64,000 nucleotides of DNA from an uncultured Gammaproteobacteria bacterium (GTDB taxonomy: Bacteria; Pseudomonadota; Gammaproteobacteria; Pseudomonadales; Pseudohongiellaceae). The notes beneath the pieces were generated by a model. The model ran no database searches and had not been told where the DNA came from. It saw nothing but the letters and a program-made list of their open reading frames with translations. Below are positions 7,292 to 15,901 of this stretch, in pieces. The stretch covers positions 1 to 64,000 of the forward strand of contig CAJWVZ010000010.1 in the NCBI GenBank assembly GCA_913048385.1, written 5' to 3'. Position 1 is the first letter of the stretch; each line of letters begins with the position of its first letter. The position numbers were made by a program, and so were the translations under genes.

Positions 7292-8416
7292 TTAGTAACC
7301 AAAAGACTTTTGATAACCAATTTGAAATTGCCAATTAGTGCCCATTTGCGGGCCATTTAGATTCTGATTAATTGGCTTCGAAATTTCTAGTCCAATTCGG
7401 TCGTCATGACTTCCGGGAAATATCTTTACCAACTGGTTTAGGCCGAGAGAAAAAGAGGTTGTTGTGCCGCCGTAGTTTGATGGGTTCGCAGCTTGAACAG
7501 GCCCATTAATTCTTAGGTCCCTACCCGTAATACCACTTATATCTGAATAACTGATACCAGCAGAAACGGAAGTTTTTTGTGCAACAGACTTTTGAACCCA
7601 GGCATTAAGCGTACGAGAATTTCCAAATGCCCAAGCATCTTTCTGTAAATTAGTTCTCGCTCTACCTTGAAAGCCAAAAACCCAATCATTTTGTTTATTG
7701 TTTACAAACGTAAACGCACTTAAAAGCGACGTGCTCCCATCCCCAATTTGCATAGCATATGGCAGGACCATTTCTACACGCGTGTTCATAGGGGTAAGAA
7801 TATCCCCTGTCTCATCATTACTATTAAAGTTTTTTTCAATGCCGAGTTGAACGTGTGCTCTAAACTGCTCGCGCTCAAAAAGTTTTATCAGGGCAGATAT
7901 CGACAGTGACCTTAAATCTGAAGACTCTGTTTTGAATGAACCCAAAGCAGTGCGCTTTGATGGCATATCCATACCACCCATTGTTGGCATACTCATACCT
8001 CCCATGTTCGGCATAACACCCTTGAAGGTAAGAGATTGCATCTCTTTCTGTTCGAACATGGCCATGCTCATCAAGGTAATTGAGTCACTCGGCGCATGCA
8101 TAAGACCGAGCATCGCCATATCCATTTCCATTTTTTCAGGAACAATACTTAATTTTGTTGACATCATGCCACTTTGATATGGATTAGGATTCTCAATGAT
8201 TTCAGCCTCAGTAACTTTTCTACTTCCAATCAGGTTATCCGCCATCGACATCCCTACGTAACGCGCAGAAAACATCCATTCGCCCTTATTATGATAATGA
8301 TCACCCATAATACTTATCGGCGCATGACTAATTGCTAATTCATTTGAATCAGCAAAAACCTTTATTGGCTCATTTAAAGAACAGAGGGTAAAAATACTGA
8401 TAAATAATTTTTTCAT
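7292..8416 (-). CDS. Outer-membrane beta-barrel with Met-rich loop (MetA-pathway/transporter-like)
   Basis: 374 residues. Signal peptide of about 22 residues (cleavage near VFADS). The mature start HAPISIMGDHYHNKGEWMFSARY and the following MDMAMLGLMHAPSDSITLMSMAMF match the PF13557-type outer-membrane proteins often found with heavy-metal resistance genes. The C-terminal half is built of amphipathic strands ending in a C-terminal aromatic (QIGYQKSFGY), as for Bam substrates. Residues 134-153 form a Met/Gly-rich stretch with repeated MPxMGGM units, a likely soft-metal (Cu/Ag) ligand region. No copper efflux genes are adjacent. Function as metal-related porin is inference. Confidence 0.75.
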   Translation of the reverse strand: MKKLFISIFTLCSLNEPIKVFADSNELAISHAPISIMGDHYHNKGEWMFSARYVGMSMADNLIGSRKVTEAEIIENPNPYQSGMMSTKLSIVPEKMEMDMAMLGLMHAPSDSITLMSMAMFEQKEMQSLTFKGVMPNMGGMSMPTMGGMDMPSKRTALGSFKTESSDLRSLSISALIKLFEREQFRAHVQLGIEKNFNSNDETGDILTPMNTRVEMVLPYAMQIGDGSTSLLSAFTFVNNKQNDWVFGFQGRARTNLQKDAWAFGNSRTLNAWVQKSVAQKTSVSAGISYSDISGITGRDLRINGPVQAANPSNYGGTTTSFSLGLNQLVKIFPGSHDDRIGLEISKPINQNLNGPQMGTNWQFQIGYQKSFGY

Positions 8417-8836
8417 TGGATAGACTCGACATTTAAAAAGCGGAGGTTATGCAGGCAACACCAAAATGTCGATTAGGCATAATGTCACATGAGACAATAT
8501 GTCGCATCTCAAAACCAGAATACCTTACTTGAGGTTACCCACACCCTCTTCCCCCGCAAATTTCCTAAAAGAATCCTATAACAAACCTTACATAACAAAG
8601 GTGGGTAATTTTAATGGGTCGAAATGGTCAGATTGGTTTGGCCCGACAGGTTTAAACTTTGTTGGTGATGTTGCCTTTTAATCGTCGTAGAAAAGAAGTG
8701 TAACAACTTATTTTGTATTTGATGTGCTAGTGTATCTAGGGTAGCTTGTATTGGCATAAATGCGACTATTTTCCACTTACGGTCGCACTCAAGATAAAAA
8801 TTTAAACAGTGGTGTTCACCACGAGGATATCTCGAT
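8417..8836. other. Intergenic region with inverted repeats
   Basis: 420 bp between divergent genes at 8416 and 8837, presumably carrying both promoters. Visible structure: TGTC-N6-GACA at 8483-8496 within a run of ATGTC words (8466-8502), near the leftward gene; and a perfect TGCGAC/GTCGCA pair at 8761-8766 and 8782-8787. An ORF of 60 codons (8499-8681) has no convincing ribosome site and is not called. Confidence 0.4.
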
Positions 8837-9970
8837 ATGAATCTTGTAGATAAACCAATAGTTTTTGCGGCTTGTACACTAGCGATGAGTTTGCTTTCAG
8901 CTTCTTCGATGGCGCAAGACCACAGAGATATAGGTGACGTTGGAGACAGTCCATACGAAGTCGTGACGTATTGGGCTGAGCCTTTTGCAGAAAAAGGATT
9001 CGCTTTTGGCGGTGCATCGGGGGTATTGTCAGACCACCCGGGACGCCTGATCGTAAGTCAGCGGGGTGAAACCAAAATACCTTTAGATGTACCTCGAGAT
9101 TTCCACGGATTTGCAGGCGAACTCGGCATCAGCGTTTTAACTGAGGGTGAAAGACGAACCTGGCAGAACTGCATTTTTATTCTTGACGCAAACGGCAAGG
9201 TGGTCGATGTCTGGGACCATCTTGATTACCTCTGTGAAGGAGCCGATGGCCCGGGTCCGGAACGTATCAGAGTCAGCCCTTATGATCCTGAACGCAAGCT
9301 ATGGGTGATTAACCAAACTCATCATCAAATTTATGTTTTAGCCAATGATGGCAGTGCGCTATTAGCAACATACGGTGAAAAAGGAGAGCCAGGCAAAGAC
9401 GCAACGCACTACGGCAGTCCGCAAGATGTAGCATTCATGCCAGATGGCCGAATCCTCGTAGCAGATGGCCTGATTAATAATCGTGTTGTCGTATATGATA
9501 ACGAAATGAACTACATGACTGAGTTTGGCACAGAAGGGGCTGTTCCTGGTGGGACTAATGGAATACATTCTCTAAGCATAGGACCTGAAGGACGGATCTT
9601 TGTTCTAGACCGATCAGGTAACGGAGTCAACATCTGGCGAACAGGAGAGAGCTTCACGGAATTTAACTTTGAGCGTCGCATTGATATTTCGGGTATGGCG
9701 TTAGATGTTATTGTAAACAAGGACGATTTTTGGATGACAGCTCACAATCCGTTGCGCTTCATTAATTTTGATTTTGAGGGCAACCAAAAATACACTTGGG
9801 TGGTTCCTGCAGAATTACCTGACGGTTTCCGTGAAGTTCATAGCTTTAGTGTTTCTTCCGAGGGCGTGATGTACGGAGGCGATAATATCTACGGCCGGCC
9901 CCAGAAATGGATAGCCAAACCCGGCGCGAGTCCAGAGCTGCTGATCGAACCACCGTGGATTGGATACTAG
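8837..9970 (+). CDS. Secreted NHL-repeat beta-propeller protein
   Basis: 377 residues. Signal peptide MNLVDKPIVFAACTLAMSLL, cleavage near SSMAQD. Six-bladed propeller of the NHL type: blades with PERIRVSPYDPERKLWVINQ, YGSPQDVAFMPDGRILVADG, GTNGIHSLSIGPEGRIFVLDR and EVHSFSVSSEGVMYGGDN. Similar domains occur in peptidyl-amidoglycolate lyases and in many bacterial periplasmic proteins of unknown role. ATG 8837 follows GAGGATATCTCG. Stands alone; a weakly connected small gene at 10038 follows after 67 bp. Confidence 0.75.
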   Translation: MNLVDKPIVFAACTLAMSLLSASSMAQDHRDIGDVGDSPYEVVTYWAEPFAEKGFAFGGASGVLSDHPGRLIVSQRGETKIPLDVPRDFHGFAGELGISVLTEGERRTWQNCIFILDANGKVVDVWDHLDYLCEGADGPGPERIRVSPYDPERKLWVINQTHHQIYVLANDGSALLATYGEKGEPGKDATHYGSPQDVAFMPDGRILVADGLINNRVVVYDNEMNYMTEFGTEGAVPGGTNGIHSLSIGPEGRIFVLDRSGNGVNIWRTGESFTEFNFERRIDISGMALDVIVNKDDFWMTAHNPLRFINFDFEGNQKYTWVVPAELPDGFREVHSFSVSSEGVMYGGDNIYGRPQKWIAKPGASPELLIEPPWIGY

Positions 9971-10037
9971 ACTGTGTGCTGATGTGGTGTGGGCTATGTT
10001 TTGAGGTATTTAGGTAACTTTAACTTAGGAGGACGTC

Positions 10038-10409
10038 GTGGATCTTACAAAACCTGATGGAAATGGCCAGCTTAAAATCACGCGGATGACAATCGAGCCA
10101 GACTGCGCGACCTTTGACTATGAAGGACAAGTTGAGGGGTATGGCTCCGTGTTTTGCTCTCACGTCATGGAATCTGTCGACGGAGATCGAACAAGAGGGG
10201 TAATGAACGGTGAGGCTAGAACTTTTTTAACTGATGGAACCTTAATTACTGCTCCACACCGAGGAACATTCAAAAGAGACAAATCCACCATCAAACTATT
10301 TTTTACTGATGCGGTGGACAACGGAGCAGTGAATTTTGTTGTCTGGAATATCGACGTATTATCAAAAAATGTCGATGTCAGTTATTGGGAGATAGAGTCA
10401 CCGAACTAA
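10038..10409 (+). CDS. Small beta-rich protein, unknown function
   Basis: 123 residues, GTG start fixed by a perfect AGGAGG at 10027-10032, 5 nt upstream. No signal peptide. Sequence suggests a lipocalin-like or allene-oxide-cyclase-like small barrel: ATFDYEGQVEGYGSVFCSHV, GVMNGEARTFLTDGTLI, HRGTFKRDKSTIKLFFTDA. I do not recognise a named family with certainty. Separated by 67 bp from the propeller gene and 86 bp from the next small gene; could be co-transcribed with either. Confidence 0.6.
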   Translation: MDLTKPDGNGQLKITRMTIEPDCATFDYEGQVEGYGSVFCSHVMESVDGDRTRGVMNGEARTFLTDGTLITAPHRGTFKRDKSTIKLFFTDAVDNGAVNFVVWNIDVLSKNVDVSYWEIESPN

Positions 10410-10495
10410 TTTCCCATTTCTACACCTGTTTTATTTTAGAAAAAAACCGTGATTTATACCTACTTGCTACGTCAACGCTAAAGGGAGAAAGTCTA

Positions 10496-10645
10496 ATGCC
10501 ATCTGAAGATATTACCTACGACAACCGATTCGCTGAAAGTTTCTACTATGATGAATCGGAAAAAGAGGCTTTGCGTATGAGTCGTACGGATAAAGTTGCT
10601 AAATTTCCGTCAGCTAATGCTCGTTATTCCCGCCCTGAGAGTTAA
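10496..10645 (+). CDS. Small acidic hypothetical protein
   Basis: 49 residues starting at ATG 10496 with AGGGAGAAAG upstream; the longer in-frame start at 10385 lies inside the previous gene and has no ribosome site. Sequence MPSEDITYDNRFAESFYYDE then KEALRMSRTDKVAKFP: hydrophilic, probably disordered, no domain. Too short for a function call. Confidence 0.45.
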   Translation: MPSEDITYDNRFAESFYYDESEKEALRMSRTDKVAKFPSANARYSRPES

Positions 10646-10698
10646 GCAAGCACAAAGGTAGCGGGAAAGAACCCGTAGATGTCACGACAATTTTGCTG

Positions 10699-11820
10699 TC
10701 ATGCCCATGGGTCTCTCATGGCCTCAAAAAATGCATGGTGACCATCAACTATTTGGCGCGTCTTCTCTGGATCAGGTGTTGTATCCCAATTATTTCTTTC
10801 GAAAGTTCCGCCGAGAAGTATCCCATCACTCCGCGGGAACATATAAAGCCCGCCATTTCCGATGATTATGTAATCGACCTCATTCTGAGGTAACAGAAAG
10901 GTAAGCTGTCCTTTTATAGGGATTAGATCACTGTCATTAAATAACATCCGCGACCCTAGCCCCGTACAATTGATGATTACTGGCTCCTCAAGCTGCAGAA
11001 CTTCATTAGTATCTTGAAATTCTTTGACAAGTATTTCCCCACCAGCAATTTGAAAATCATTCATCATAGCTGGCAAATAAATGGCCGGTTCAATCAACAT
11101 AGTATCCATATGCAACACATGCGTAGCATCGAATGGATGTTGTGACGGGTTTAATTGACTGCGCTCTGGATACATGTCGCTATATGTTGAATAAAGACTG
11201 CCGGGTTCATCTGGATTATCAGCTATCATATAGTTACTTATCCAGCGCACGCCGTATTTCGAACCAACTAGATTTTGAAAATAGCGATAGGAATGGCGCA
11301 TCGCACTTTCAAATTGGGCAAGAAATACCGGTGAAACTGCATCATTGTCATAGACTGAAGTCGGTGACCATTGCCCGCCTGCAACATTAGATGTAGTGTT
11401 TGGCGGTAAATCTTTAGCATAAATACTTACCTCCCAGCCGGCATTTTGCATTAGTCTAGCTGCAGAGAGTCCTGCGGCTCCGCAGCCCAAGATTGCGCAA
11501 CGCTTATGTTGAGTTTGGATAGCAAGTTCCATGGCTAAATGAGAAGTGCCCCACGATAATGTAATACCGCCACCACCGTGACCATAATTATGGATTACCA
11601 CTTTTTCATTCATTTGTTCAGCGCTAACAACGAAACCTTTGGAACGAAAGGGACGTAATCCCGCGATAGAGCGAATAATCCTATCTTCGGAGACATTAAC
11701 GCGACGTAATGGTGAGCCTGAAGGCGTATAATTCCTAGAATCTTTTTGATTTGTGGTCACGCAATTCGTAAGCAAAGGGAACGCAGCCATTGACTGCAGA
11801 ATTTGTCGTCTGTTTATCAC
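10699..11820 (-). CDS. FAD-dependent D-amino-acid-oxidase-like protein, permuted motif order
   Basis: 373 residues. N-terminus MINRRQILQSMAAFPLLTNC looks like a twin-arginine/lipoprotein leader (Arg4-Arg5, Cys20). Residues 77-85, HNYGHGGGG followed by ITLSWG, match the block that is near the C-terminus of D-amino-acid oxidase. The FAD Rossmann motif (AILGCGAAGLSAARLM, residues 109-124) and the VAGGQWSP segment, N-terminal in ordinary DAO, come after it. So the motif order is circularly permuted. The remaining domain includes INCTGLGSR and PIKGQLTFLLP. Likely oxidises an amine or amino acid outside the cytoplasm; substrate unknown. Isolated gene. Confidence 0.8.
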   Translation of the reverse strand: MINRRQILQSMAAFPLLTNCVTTNQKDSRNYTPSGSPLRRVNVSEDRIIRSIAGLRPFRSKGFVVSAEQMNEKVVIHNYGHGGGGITLSWGTSHLAMELAIQTQHKRCAILGCGAAGLSAARLMQNAGWEVSIYAKDLPPNTTSNVAGGQWSPTSVYDNDAVSPVFLAQFESAMRHSYRYFQNLVGSKYGVRWISNYMIADNPDEPGSLYSTYSDMYPERSQLNPSQHPFDATHVLHMDTMLIEPAIYLPAMMNDFQIAGGEILVKEFQDTNEVLQLEEPVIINCTGLGSRMLFNDSDLIPIKGQLTFLLPQNEVDYIIIGNGGLYMFPRSDGILLGGTFERNNWDTTPDPEKTRQIVDGHHAFFEAMRDPWA

Positions 11821-11936
11821 GATTTCCCCCTCATTTTATTTAGGCTACTTCAATTTATTGGATACAGCTCGCGGTGTCTCCTCAAAATTAATCCTGTAAG
11901 CTATCTTGAATTACATAATATTTCATTGGTTTAATT

Positions 11937-11977
11937 ATTTATAGTAGGCTATCCCACTTACTAAAGGTAAATTTGAA
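11937..11977 (+). repeat. Upstream element copy, before serine hydrolase
   Basis: TTATAGTAGGCTATCCCACT followed by TACTAAAGGTAAATTTGAA, running directly into ATG 11978 and supplying its ribosome site (AAAGG). Aligns with copies at 13361, 19031, 21208 and 22507. Confidence 0.7.
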
Positions 11978-13369
11978 ATGATCAAAATACTAACAACAAC
12001 CGCATTCCTGATTTCACTTTTCGTATGTACATTCTCAAACGCAGCCAACGATTTGTACTTTCCAATGGAAGACACTGATTGGGAAGTCATTAGCCCGAGC
12101 GAGGCAGGCTGGGATCCGGCGCTGCTAGCAGAGGCCGTGAAACTCGCCGGAGACAGAAAGAGCAGCGGTCTCTTAATATTACAGAATGGAAAGATTATAG
12201 CCGAGCAATACTGGGAAAGACCGGATGCCTCTTTAAGATACCGAAACAGTCTCCAAAAATTTGACTTACAAAACCGCCCTATTGAGGACGTAGCATCTGT
12301 ACAAAAAAGTATCACAGCGATTCTAGTCGGCATTGCTCAGACCCGAGGATTTCTGACATTGGAAGATTCCGTTAGTTCATATGTCGGTTCGGGATGGTCC
12401 AACGCTTCTCTAACCCAAGAGTCAGCAATTACAATACGTCACCTACTTACAATGACAAGTGGTCTTACAAGTGATCTTTTTTTTGAAGATAAACCTGGCG
12501 AAAAATGGTTTTACAATACGCCCGCGTACCACCTCCTTATGCCAGTAGTTAGCGCAGCTACAGGAAAAACGAGAGATGAAATAACTCACGAGTGGTTAAC
12601 AAAACCTCTAGGCATGACAAATTCTTTTTGGGTGTTAAGAAATTCGGACTCTTCTGAGAATGTATTTGGCTTTGCTACCACAAACCGAGATTTAGCTCGT
12701 GTTGGTTTGATGATTCAAGGTGGCGGTCAATGGAAAGACGAAGTAATTTTTGAAGATCCAAATTTTCTGCAAGAAATGTTAAGCCCGTCACAAAACCTAA
12801 ACCCATCATACGGTTATCTCTGGTGGCTAAATGGGCAAACTTTTTCACTTGGGTTTTCATCTGATGCTGTACGAAGTAGCGGCCCTATAATTTCTGAAGC
12901 GCCCCCCGATCTGATAGCTATGCAAGGAGCTCAAGACCGGAAACTATACTTAGTTCCCAGCCTTAATCTTTTAATCACACGCCTCGGCGAAACCGGCAGT
13001 GCCGATGGTGTAACTTTTAATACCGCTTTTTGGAAAGCTCTTCTCAAAGCAAAGCCGAAAATAAAAAATACAAATGCTTCCTTTGACTCAGGTAGCGGAG
13101 TACTGACTATCCCCGCTGTGAATGTTGATAAACAATCTTTCTATGTAGAGATGACACTCAACAATTCTAAAACTTTAGATTTCGTTTTGAGCGCATCATT
13201 CATTCAGCAAAAAAATCCTGACCCACGCGCGGCAACATTTTCTCTCAGAAACAGAATGCTCTCTATTCCAATTGTTGATACAGTTTCCAATGCTTACAGA
13301 GTGAATCTTCTACTAATAAAAGATACCCCACCAACTTTCCGCGTTATAGCAACGTACGTATTAGGCTAG
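11978..13369 (+). CDS. Secreted serine hydrolase (beta-lactamase/transpeptidase-like)
   Basis: 463 residues with a signal peptide (MIKILTTTAFLISLFVCTF, cleavage near NAAND). Class C/EstB-type fold: SxxK as SVQK at 107-110 (preceded by DVA), YNT at 179-181 as the Tyr-Asn equivalent, and helices around IRHLLTMTSGL. Residues beyond about 350 form an extra beta-rich C-terminal domain of about 110 residues (SFDSGSGVLTIPAVNVDKQ). Family members are esterases, D-aminopeptidases or D-Ala carboxypeptidase-like enzymes; a true beta-lactamase role is unlikely but not excluded. Flanked on both sides by copies of the recurring element (11937 and 13361), which makes it a cassette-like unit. Confidence 0.85.
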   Translation: MIKILTTTAFLISLFVCTFSNAANDLYFPMEDTDWEVISPSEAGWDPALLAEAVKLAGDRKSSGLLILQNGKIIAEQYWERPDASLRYRNSLQKFDLQNRPIEDVASVQKSITAILVGIAQTRGFLTLEDSVSSYVGSGWSNASLTQESAITIRHLLTMTSGLTSDLFFEDKPGEKWFYNTPAYHLLMPVVSAATGKTRDEITHEWLTKPLGMTNSFWVLRNSDSSENVFGFATTNRDLARVGLMIQGGGQWKDEVIFEDPNFLQEMLSPSQNLNPSYGYLWWLNGQTFSLGFSSDAVRSSGPIISEAPPDLIAMQGAQDRKLYLVPSLNLLITRLGETGSADGVTFNTAFWKALLKAKPKIKNTNASFDSGSGVLTIPAVNVDKQSFYVEMTLNNSKTLDFVLSASFIQQKNPDPRAATFSLRNRMLSIPIVDTVSNAYRVNLLLIKDTPPTFRVIATYVLG

Positions 13370-13403
13370 CTCATTTACTAAGGGTAAATTTCAAAAAAGA
13401 GCG
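13361..13403 (+). repeat. Upstream element copy at the end of the serine hydrolase
   Basis: TTAGGCTAGCTCATTTACTA then AGGGTAAATTTCAAAAAAGAG. The TAG stop of the serine hydrolase (13367-13369) lies inside the element, so the repeat begins within the last codons of that gene. Direct repeat of 11937-11977. Confidence 0.65.
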
Positions 13404-13462
13404 TTAGACTAGCGCTGGCATCAAGAAGCTGAACTCGCGTATTTATTTAGGCATCACGCACT

Positions 13463-14365
13463 ATGGAACTTTGGATTGCATTCACCATCAGCGCCGCTTT
13501 TTTTCAAACATTAAGGTTTATACTGCAGAAATTACTCAGCACCTCAACTCTGACGTCGGCAGGAGCGACTTTTGCTCGGTTTTTTTATTCTGCTCCCTTA
13601 GTCGTCTTTTTTTTGAGTCTCTATTTCACGCTGACTGAAACCTCTTTCCCCGCAACCTCATTATGGTATTGGGCCTTTGCCTTATCGGGAGGTCTCGCAC
13701 AAATTTTGGCGACAGTCTGCGTTATTTTGCTATTTAAAACACGAAATTTCGCAGTTGGCACAACGTTTAAAAAAACTGAGGTGATCCAAACGGCATTGAT
13801 AGGCTTTTTGATTTTAGGCGATTCTATAGGTCAGGCAGGGTTGACTGTTATTTTGATTGGTTTGATTGGCGTTTTATTACTGTCAGAGATGCCTGAAATA
13901 CGAGGCGACTGGTTTAGAAGAATTAATAATTACCCTTCTAAGCTTGGTGTTTTATCAGGATTTCTATTTGGCATATCGGCTGTTTGTTATCGCGGCGCGT
14001 CGCTTGAGATAGACAGCACCGATCCTTTACTGCGCGCTGGGGTTACCTTGGCCTGCGTTACCTCTGCGCAATTAATCGGAATGGCATCTTGGCTTCGCTG
14101 GTTTCAGCCGGGACAAATCAGTGCGGTCTGGGCCGCTCGACGAGGCGCAGCTTGGATTGGACTGACTTCGATGGCGGGTTCGTTTTGCTGGTTTACCGCT
14201 TACACACTCCAAAACGCTGCCTATGTAAATGCGCTTGGCCAAATTGAACTGATATTTAGCCTAATCGCATCGGTATTTTTCTTTAAAGAACGGATCACCA
14301 AAAAAGAATTGGCCGGACTCAGCTTTTTGGCAATCAGTATTTTCGGAATTGTTTTTCTGATTTAA
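13463..14365 (+). CDS. DMT-superfamily (EamA) transporter
   Basis: 300 residues with ten predicted membrane helices arranged as two EamA halves (about residues 1-140 and 160-300). Motif-like features: GGLAQILATVCVILLFKTRNF and a C-terminal half with YVNALGQIELIFSLIASVFFFKERI, the usual end of a drug/metabolite transporter with the PxxxxxGxxxLxE-type helix. Probably an inner-membrane exporter of a metabolite or amino acid; substrate unknown. The stop is followed by an inverted repeat (AACCTGAT 14375-14382, ATCAGGTT 14418-14425). Confidence 0.85.
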   Translation: MELWIAFTISAAFFQTLRFILQKLLSTSTLTSAGATFARFFYSAPLVVFFLSLYFTLTETSFPATSLWYWAFALSGGLAQILATVCVILLFKTRNFAVGTTFKKTEVIQTALIGFLILGDSIGQAGLTVILIGLIGVLLLSEMPEIRGDWFRRINNYPSKLGVLSGFLFGISAVCYRGASLEIDSTDPLLRAGVTLACVTSAQLIGMASWLRWFQPGQISAVWAARRGAAWIGLTSMAGSFCWFTAYTLQNAAYVNALGQIELIFSLIASVFFFKERITKKELAGLSFLAISIFGIVFLI

Positions 14366-14374
14366 AATTTGGTT

Positions 14375-14457
14375 AACCTGATAGACAATTCATACGAATA
14401 TGTCGATTGCGTTTTCCATCAGGTTGGGAGAGTCTGGCCATACGGTTTTTAGTTACT
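14375..14457 (+). repeat. Inverted repeat plus partial upstream element copy
   Basis: Outer arms AACCTGAT (14375-14382) and ATCAGGTT (14418-14425), inner CATA-CGAA-TATG (14391-14402). Immediately after comes GGGAGAGTCTGGCCATACGG then TTTTTAGTTACT (14426-14457), which aligns with the first half of the upstream element in the copies at 19031 and 22507 (GGGAGAGGTCTGGCGCTACGG). The second half is missing. Leads to the gene at 14472. Confidence 0.5.
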
Positions 14458-14471
14458 GTCAAAAAAATTGA

Positions 14472-15761
14472 ATGCTAAAATGTTCTAAGCTTATTTCTCA
14501 GCTTAAACCCGAGGACAATCAGTTGCCATATTATAAAAGCGACGAACTAATCAAGTATGAAAGCCTCACCCAACTATATGACAGATCGCTAACTGTTCAT
14601 GGAATTAAAATTGTTGCAGGCGCAGAAGTCAGTGGTAACAAGGCCGTGCCCGACGACTGGGTATATAAAACGGCCAGGGTAATACAGCTGCTGTTAAACC
14701 CAAAGGGACAAGAAATAGACAGCGTTGCACAAGAAAATGCCATTAAGATACTGAAGGGGGAAAGTGGTACTTTCCATGCAGGTTCACCTACTGTTCAAAG
14801 AACGCTTTACGGCAGTGGGGACAGCTATGAATTTAACCCATTGCGCTCACCAGAGAAATGGAAAGGCTTGGATGAACACAACGATATCCATGTTAGTAAC
14901 GATATGGTCTGGTACAGAAATGTCGAATCCCCGAATCCTCCCACAGGTAGAAATGATATCGCTGAAATCATGGAGCATGTACTTCATACAATCCATATGC
15001 TCGGGATTAAAGGAGCCGTCGAGGGGTCGTTACAAGCTCTAAATGGATCGGATCAATCCAGTGAAGTATACAAGGCGATGAGTGAAGCGGTTAAGAATGA
15101 TGCTTTTGATTTGGAGGGATACGGCGGAAGCTTGGATAGGGACCTTGGTTTTACGGGTGAGGTAATTTTAAAAGAATATCTCTACTTGTTAACGTTTGGA
15201 ATGTGGGAATACAACGAATTTTGGGATAAAGGGTCGTTAGCACCTGAATGGTCAGATTCGGCTAGAACACCTACAGGAGTTCTAGATTTGAACCCTCTAG
15301 GCTATGCACTTTTTACGAAGTATCTGGCTCCAGTTATTTCTCGACCGAGCACAGACATTTTGCTTGACGTGTTCCAAAATAATGATCAAGGAGCTCATGG
15401 CTATCTTTCAGATACAGTCGAACGAAACGTCATTTCGCTGATAATAGAAGAGGGCATTGTTGCAGAGTCGGCGCTGACAGTTTCTGACTTAAATGAAGAA
15501 ATAGTGCGTAACGGTCAGGATGTATTAAGTCATACGATAGAATATGGAAGCCAAGTTTATGCATATCAGGATATTGATCAGTTTATTATGGTTTACCTGA
15601 GAAATGACGAGTTTTCTTCAGAGTACCAAAAAGAAATAGCTGATAGCTTTCCCGACTACAGTACCGTTAGCTATTCTGAAGTAGTTTCACTTGTTGGGGT
15701 AACCGGACTGAGTGATGCGATATTACAAATCGCTAGTGCTGACGGGACCTTTGTCGTCTAA
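14472..15761 (+). CDS. Unknown protein, possible type I-secreted zincin-like protein
   Basis: 429 residues, no signal peptide and no membrane segment. A helix at residues 163-175 reads EIMEHVLHTIHML, giving an ExxxHTxH pattern that resembles, but does not match, a metzincin HExxH site. The protein is acidic, and its last residues (ILQIASADGTFVV) have the hydrophobic C-terminal ending seen in many type I secretion substrates. The domain resembles a region found attached to some RTX-type proteins of marine bacteria, but I cannot name the family. Second C-terminal part (about 330-429) is helical. Function not assigned; no ABC exporter nearby. Confidence 0.6.
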   Translation: MLKCSKLISQLKPEDNQLPYYKSDELIKYESLTQLYDRSLTVHGIKIVAGAEVSGNKAVPDDWVYKTARVIQLLLNPKGQEIDSVAQENAIKILKGESGTFHAGSPTVQRTLYGSGDSYEFNPLRSPEKWKGLDEHNDIHVSNDMVWYRNVESPNPPTGRNDIAEIMEHVLHTIHMLGIKGAVEGSLQALNGSDQSSEVYKAMSEAVKNDAFDLEGYGGSLDRDLGFTGEVILKEYLYLLTFGMWEYNEFWDKGSLAPEWSDSARTPTGVLDLNPLGYALFTKYLAPVISRPSTDILLDVFQNNDQGAHGYLSDTVERNVISLIIEEGIVAESALTVSDLNEEIVRNGQDVLSHTIEYGSQVYAYQDIDQFIMVYLRNDEFSSEYQKEIADSFPDYSTVSYSEVVSLVGVTGLSDAILQIASADGTFVV

Positions 15762-15805
15762 CATCGCAGAATCATTCACCCTAAAAATGGTTTTAGAGCT
15801 TTATT

Positions 15806-15828
15806 TGGTGCCGAAGGCCGAACTTGAA
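15806..15828. repeat. tRNA-Leu 3'-end fragment (att-like)
   Basis: TGGTGCCGAAGGCCGAACTT plus GAA: 22 of 23 bases equal the 3' end of the tRNA-Leu gene at 24241-24263, in the same orientation (complement of a tRNA 3' end with CCA). The sequence diverges at once on the right, so it is not a full tRNA. Such a fragment is what integration into a tRNA 3' end leaves behind. Confidence 0.65.
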
Positions 15829-15901
15829 TGGGAATTCATATCATATACTTACAGTACTTTGAGTATTTCACCTACCATTAACCAATCCCAGATGAAGTTT
15901 T

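Noticed and set aside
7178-7360. 60-codon plus-strand ORF
   Set aside because: Overlaps the 3' end of the outer-membrane gene on the other strand and has no recognisable protein features.
11978-13369. True beta-lactamase resistance gene
   Set aside because: SxxK and YNT occur in many esterases and peptidases of this fold; extra C-terminal domain and lack of class C hallmarks make resistance unsupported.
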